A DNA stretch of 62,687 bases from Thalassobius sp050633445 (GTDB lineage: Bacteria; Pseudomonadota; Alphaproteobacteria; Rhodobacterales; Rhodobacteraceae). This document shows positions 58,851 to 62,687 of the stretch, one piece after another. Below the pieces are notes generated by a model. The model made no database searches. It saw only the letters and a list, made by a program, of their open reading frames with translations, and was not told the origin of the DNA. The stretch spans positions 1 to 62,687 of the forward strand of contig JBOEGN010000021.1 of the NCBI GenBank assembly GCA_050633445.1, written 5' to 3'. Position 1 is the stretch's first letter; every line of letters starts with the position of its first letter. Both the position numbers and the translations under genes were made by a program.

Positions 58851-60842
58851 TTGGCAAACGACACGCATGACACAGCCGCTGCGGGGGATACCTCGCGGCG
58901 GCTTGCCTATTTCAACGCGGGTTTTTTGTACCAGAAACGCGTGCGCCGGATACTACAGCTGGCGGGCTGGGATTTGCAGCTGTTCACTCCCGGCGCGGAC
59001 GATCTGATCGGCGTTTGGGGCCACACGAAATACGCAGCGCGCGGCGAAGCAATGGCCGACCGCACCGGCGCGGGCATCCTGCGGATCGAGGATGCCTTTC
59101 TGCGCTCATTGTTCCCTGGACGCGCGGGCGAGCCACCAGTGGGCCTGCTGATCGACCGGCAGGGGATGCACTATGACCCCGCGCAGCCCTCGGAATTGGA
59201 AACGCTGCTGGCCACCGACCCGTTGGATGACGGCCACCTGCTGAATCGCGCCCGCGCCTGCATCGAACGATTGAAAGAGGCCGAGCTGAGCAAGTATTCC
59301 GGCTTTGATCCCGATGCCCCCCTGCCCGATCCCGGCTATGTGTTGGTGATCGACCAGACCCGCGGCGATGCCAGCGTGACCAAGGGCGGTGCGGATGCCA
59401 ACAGTTTCCGCGAGATGCTGTACTACGCCCAAGAGGAGAACCCAGACGCACGGATCGTGATCAAGACCCACCCCGAAACAGCGCAGGGATTTCGCAACGG
59501 ATATTTCAGCGATCAGCCCTCCGATGGGCGGATCAGCTTGTGCACCGATGCCGTCTCGCCCTGGGGGCTGTTGCAGGGGGCGACGCGGGTCTACACGGTC
59601 TCCTCGCAAATGGGATTCGAGGCGATTTTGGCCGGTCATCGTCCGCGTGTTTTTGGCCGCCCCTTCTATGCGGGTTGGGGCCTGACCGAAGATTTCCACA
59701 CGCTGCCAAGACGCGGCCGTCGCCTGACGCGCGCGCAACTATTCGCAGCGGCAATGATCCTGTATCCGGTCTGGTACGACCCCTATCGCGACCGGTTGTG
59801 CCAGTTGGAGGATGTGATCGACGGCCTGGAAACCCGCACCCGCGCCTGGCGCGAAGACCGGCACGGCTGGACGGCGACCGGAATGCGCCTTTGGAAACGT
59901 CGCCCGTTGAATGGCTTTTTCGGATCGGTGAAACCCGTGCGCTTTGGCCCTGCGAAACCGCCACGTCGACAGATGGTCTGGGCCAATCGCGCAGATGCCG
60001 CGCCGGATGCCGTCCGGGTCGAGGACGGGTTCCTACGCTCGCGCGGGTTGGGGGCAGAACTGACGCCGCCGCTCAGCCTCGCCTGCGATGATCTGGGCAT
60101 ATACTATGACCCATCCCGCCCCAGCCGGTTGGAAAAATGGATTGCCAAGCGCGCTGATCTGCGCGGTGATCAGCAGGACCGCGCCCGCGATCTGATCGAC
60201 GCAATCATTGGCCATGGGCTTAGCAAGTATAACATGACCTCCGCGCTGCCCCAGCTGCCTGAGGGACGCAAAATCTTGGTCCCCGGTCAGGTCGAAAATG
60301 ATGCCTCTATCCAATTGGGAACATTGGAAATTCGTACCAATCACGAGCTGCTCGAGGCCACCCGCAAGGCCAACCCCGGCGCCGTCATTTTGTATAAACC
60401 GCACCCCGATGTCCTGGCCGGGCTGCGCCCCGGAGAGGTCGACGCAACGGCTGCTGATATCGTTGTGACCGGGGACCCGGCCACGTTGATTACGCAGGTC
60501 GATGAAGTGTGGACCATGACCTCGACCCTGGGGTTCGAGGCACTGCTGCGTGGAATCAAAGTGGTGACGCTGGGCGTGCCATTCTATGCCGGTTGGGGGC
60601 TGACGCGGGACATGGCCCCTGTGCCGGATCGCCGTCGGGTTCACGTCTCGGTAGAAGGGTTGGTGCATGCCTGCCTGATCGACTATCCGCGCTATCGCGA
60701 CCCGGTAACGGGCACCGCTTGCCCGGTCGAGGTGATCGTGGATCGGCTCAGCACCGGAGAAGGTCTGAGCGCCAGCCCCGGCCTGCGATTGTTGGCGAAG
60801 GCGCAGGGCTTACTTGCCAGCTATGCCTATTTGTGGCGGTGA
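58851..60842 (+). CDS. KpsC-like capsule polysaccharide glycosyltransferase
   Basis: A 663-residue protein with two tandem homologous KpsC domains. The first spans about 15-330 and the second about 345-650. Both carry YAGWGLT (near 276 and 584), RxEDGFLRS/RIEDAFLRS, and KTHPE/KPHPD motifs, as in Kdo transferases that extend the poly-Kdo linker on phosphatidylglycerol. The likely start is TTG, the first possible codon before the conserved RRLAYFNAGFLYQKRVRRIL. Its TGA stop directly abuts the stop of convergent ribD. Confidence 0.9.
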   Translation: MANDTHDTAAAGDTSRRLAYFNAGFLYQKRVRRILQLAGWDLQLFTPGADDLIGVWGHTKYAARGEAMADRTGAGILRIEDAFLRSLFPGRAGEPPVGLLIDRQGMHYDPAQPSELETLLATDPLDDGHLLNRARACIERLKEAELSKYSGFDPDAPLPDPGYVLVIDQTRGDASVTKGGADANSFREMLYYAQEENPDARIVIKTHPETAQGFRNGYFSDQPSDGRISLCTDAVSPWGLLQGATRVYTVSSQMGFEAILAGHRPRVFGRPFYAGWGLTEDFHTLPRRGRRLTRAQLFAAAMILYPVWYDPYRDRLCQLEDVIDGLETRTRAWREDRHGWTATGMRLWKRRPLNGFFGSVKPVRFGPAKPPRRQMVWANRADAAPDAVRVEDGFLRSRGLGAELTPPLSLACDDLGIYYDPSRPSRLEKWIAKRADLRGDQQDRARDLIDAIIGHGLSKYNMTSALPQLPEGRKILVPGQVENDASIQLGTLEIRTNHELLEATRKANPGAVILYKPHPDVLAGLRPGEVDATAADIVVTGDPATLITQVDEVWTMTSTLGFEALLRGIKVVTLGVPFYAGWGLTRDMAPVPDRRRVHVSVEGLVHACLIDYPRYRDPVTGTACPVEVIVDRLSTGEGLSASPGLRLLAKAQGLLASYAYLWR

Positions 60843-61934
60843 TCAGGCCCGCTGCCAACGGTGCAGCACATCCGCACCGACCTGACGGGTTTCAATCAAA
60901 CGAAAGCGCGGGGCCTGGGACAAACGATCCAGCCCCAATGCACCCAGCGACGGGCGCCCCTCGGCCCCCAACGCGACACCGGCGGTAAAGCCAACCATTT
61001 CGTCCACCAGATCCGCCATCAAAAGCGACGCGGCCAGCATCCCGCCACCCTCGCAAAAGACACGCGTCAAACCCTGCGCGCCCAGTTGTTCGAGCGCCGA
61101 AGCAGGGTCGATCTGACCGCCCTGCAAACGACATTCCAGCAGCGTCGCGCCCACGCCGGTCCAGGCGTCGAGCAGGTTGGGGTCGGCGTTTGGCCCGTGG
61201 CAAATCCAGACGGGCACGTCTTTGGCGGTGCGGGCCAGATTGCTCATCAAGGGCATGTCCAGATGTCGTGAAATCACCACCCGCACAGGCTGTCTTGGGG
61301 GTGTGAAACTGCGTACATTCAGCGAGGGATCATCCGCCCGCGCCGTGCCACCGCCCACCATCACAGCGTCATGAGTGGACCGTTGCAGCTGCACCATCTG
61401 CCGGGCTTCGGGCCCTGTGATCCATTGGCTCTCGCCGCTGGCCGTGGCGATACGCCCGTCAAAACTGGTGGCCAATTTCAAGGTCAACCAAGGCCGCCCG
61501 ACCTCGTTACGTTGGAAAAATCCAGCATTGTCGCGCATGGCTTCGTCTGCCAGCAACCCAGTTTGCACCTCGATCCCTGCGGCGCGCAGCATAGCAAAAC
61601 CCTGCCCGTTGACGCGCGGATCATTGTCCATCAAGGGCGAGACGACCCGCGCCACACCCGCCTCTATCAGGGCCTGCGAACAGGGCGGCGTTTGTCCGTG
61701 ATGGCTGCAAGGCTCTAACGTCACATAGGCCGTGGCCCCGCGCGCCAGATCCCCCGCTTGCGCCAAGGCCTGAGGCTCGGCATGCGGTCGCCCGCCCGGT
61801 GCCGTCCATCCGCGCCCAACGATCCGCCCGTCGCGCACGATGACACAGCCCACAGCGGGGTTTGGCCAGGTGTTTCCCAGCCCGCGCCGGCCCAAGGACA
61901 GGGCCAGCCGCATGTAACGCTGATCGGTGCTCAC
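60843..61934 (-). CDS. ribD: Bifunctional riboflavin deaminase/reductase
   Basis: Two successive riboflavin-pathway steps in one protein of 363 residues. The N-terminal deaminase domain (about 1-145) has the zinc ligands His51 (HAE), Cys76 and Cys85 (EPCSHHGQTPPCS) and general acid Glu53. The C-terminal reductase domain (about 150-363) has TLKLATSFDGRIATASGESQ, NADPH-binding MVGGGTARADDPSLNVR and VFCEGGGMLAASL. The start is GTG, overlapping the nrdR stop (GTGA), so the two are probably coupled. Confidence 0.95.
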   Translation of the reverse strand: MSTDQRYMRLALSLGRRGLGNTWPNPAVGCVIVRDGRIVGRGWTAPGGRPHAEPQALAQAGDLARGATAYVTLEPCSHHGQTPPCSQALIEAGVARVVSPLMDNDPRVNGQGFAMLRAAGIEVQTGLLADEAMRDNAGFFQRNEVGRPWLTLKLATSFDGRIATASGESQWITGPEARQMVQLQRSTHDAVMVGGGTARADDPSLNVRSFTPPRQPVRVVISRHLDMPLMSNLARTAKDVPVWICHGPNADPNLLDAWTGVGATLLECRLQGGQIDPASALEQLGAQGLTRVFCEGGGMLAASLLMADLVDEMVGFTAGVALGAEGRPSLGALGLDRLSQAPRFRLIETRQVGADVLHRWQRA

Positions 61935-62398
61935 TCTTCCGGCGGAACGTCTGGCCGCAGCTCGGACACGAATTTATCAAAGTCATCCGCCGCCTGGAAG
62001 TTCTTGTAAACGCTCGCAAAACGCACATAGGACACGGTGTCGATGCGGGCCAGAGCCTCCATCACAATCTCACCGATGGTCTTGCTGGGAATGTCGGTCT
62101 CGCCCATGCTTTCCAGACGCCGCACAATGCCGCTGATCATCTGGTCGATGCGCTCGGGCTCGACAGGGCGTTTCTGCATCGAAATCCGGATCGAGCGTTC
62201 CAGTTTGGGCCGGTCGAAATCTTCACGACGTCCGTTGGATTTGATCACCACCAGATCGCGCAGCTGAACGCGTTCATATGTTGTGAACCGCCCCCCGCAC
62301 GCTGGACAGAACCGTCGCCGCCGGATCGAGACATGATCCTCGGCTGGCCGGGAATCTTTCACCTGAGTATCGATATTTCCGCAAAACGGGCAACGCAT
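61931..62398 (-). CDS. nrdR: Transcriptional repressor NrdR
   Basis: A 155-residue ATP/dATP-sensing repressor of ribonucleotide reductase genes. The N-terminal zinc ribbon has Cys3/Cys6 (CPFC) and Cys31/Cys34 (CPAC). The ATP-cone domain (about 45-135) starts VVIKSNGRREDFDRPKLERS and ends near DTVSYVRFASVYKNF. RibD overlaps its stop codon by four bases. A perfect DnaA box and a TATAGT lie upstream. Confidence 0.96.
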   Translation of the reverse strand: MRCPFCGNIDTQVKDSRPAEDHVSIRRRRFCPACGGRFTTYERVQLRDLVVIKSNGRREDFDRPKLERSIRISMQKRPVEPERIDQMISGIVRRLESMGETDIPSKTIGEIVMEALARIDTVSYVRFASVYKNFQAADDFDKFVSELRPDVPPEE

Positions 62399-62451
62399 TG
62401 CCGGTCCCCTTTTTCCTTCACCGCCTCTTTGGCATTGGGTTCGCGCCCAAC

Positions 62452-62460
62452 TTATCCACA
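62452..62460 (+). promoter_or_regulatory. Perfect DnaA box upstream of nrdR
   Basis: TTATCCACA matches the DnaA consensus exactly, in plus orientation, 53 bases before the nrdR start. On the minus strand TATAGT, a possible -10, lies at 62469-62464, so the box would overlap or closely follow the nrdR transcription start. A single box also occurs by chance, so function is uncertain. Confidence 0.4.
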
Positions 62461-62534
62461 GCCACTATAGGCCAGCCGCTAGGGTTTGGGTAGGGGGGAA
62501 ATGCGGCCGCTAGATTAAGGGTTTGGGGGCGAAT

Positions 62535-62687
62535 TCAGGCCAGATGCGCAACCACCTGGCGGGTATGCGGGGCGTCGCGATGTTCGAACAGATAGATGCC
62601 CTGCCAGGTGCCCAGAACGGGGCGTCCACCCGCGACCGGAATGGACAGGCTGACCGGCATCATCGCCGCCTTGATATGGGCGGGCAT
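62535..62687 (-). CDS. YjbQ/UPF0047 family protein (C-terminal part)
   Basis: The final 50 residues of a protein that enters from the right. MPAHIKAAMMPVSLSIPV, then GRPVLGTWQGIYLFEHRDAP and HTRQVVAHLA before the TGA closely match the end of the YjbQ/UPF0047 family, some members of which have thiamine phosphate synthase activity. The conserved HIKA and TWQGIYLFEHRD motifs are intact. The start lies outside the window. The gap to nrdR holds a DnaA box and the nrdR promoter. Confidence 0.9.
   Translation of the reverse strand: MPAHIKAAMMPVSLSIPVAGGRPVLGTWQGIYLFEHRDAPHTRQVVAHLA

Noticed and set aside
56263..58857. An 864-codon leftward open frame opposite the KpsS-like and export genes
   Set aside because: It has no recognisable domain and overlaps two clear capsule genes. 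Composition is that of a shadow frame.

Overview
The window reads as chromosomal DNA of an alphaproteobacterium of the Rhodobacteraceae (roseobacter group). This rests on recognisable protein families and gene orders (FolE2, FdVI-type ferredoxin, DUF3572 beside a PleD-like protein, hflK-hflC-DUF2065-degP, nrdR-ribD), high G+C with dense coding on both strands, and a SAM-II riboswitch. It holds about 60 protein genes. I see no rRNA, tRNA, CRISPR array, insertion sequence, prophage or integrase. Two assembly uncertainties are visible: an NN pair inside the metZ riboswitch and a 98-base N run inside the 3' end of purD.

Layout. 1-13 kb: truncated folE2, metZ with its SAM-II leader, an alpha/beta hydrolase, a glutathione transferase, yciB, a DMT transporter, ftsY, a YhhN-type lysoplasmalogenase, an AlkB-like membrane oxygenase, xseA and purD. 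12-16 kb: a PEP mutase-like enzyme, a PAS-LuxR regulator, an FG-GAP protein, a [2Fe-2S] ferredoxin and a peptidoglycan-binding lipoprotein. 15.8-22.2 kb: a leftward run rpiA, gor, hflK, hflC, DUF2065, degP (redox and envelope quality control). 22.6-26.7 kb: sdaA, thiamine diphosphokinase and a 600-residue acidic protein of unknown function. 26.7-33.3 kb: two c-di-GMP loci, an H-NOX plus diguanylate cyclase pair and a degenerate PleD-like cyclase, separated by a DUF4153 protein, a HAD phosphatase, MarR and DUF3572.

33.3-35.4 kb: an ECF-type sigma factor cluster with a membrane protein, a Spy/CpxP-like periplasmic protein and a four-EF-hand protein. 35.6-42.4 kb: DUF983, a Nudix hydrolase, a second DMT transporter, an aldo/keto reductase, metG and a ThDP-dependent enzyme. 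42.6-46.2 kb: a PhnA-type protein and glpD-glpK. 46.5-50.5 kb: a four-gene cluster of ATP-grasp, alpha-E, transglutaminase-like and Anbu proteasome-like proteins, the strongest candidate for a poorly characterised system. 50.6-54.8 kb: an RND efflux pair. 54.9-62.7 kb: an alkylation-repair glycosylase, then riboflavin genes ribE and ribD split by a three-gene capsule export/synthesis module, nrdR, and a truncated YjbQ-family gene.

A dispersed intergenic hairpin repeat recurs at about nine places, mostly between convergent gene ends, and probably acts as a bidirectional terminator. The most interesting signals are this repeat family, the H-NOX protein lacking the canonical proximal histidine beside an intact diguanylate cyclase, the Anbu cluster, the sigma/EF-hand cluster, and a metG terminator that contains the next gene's ribosome binding site.
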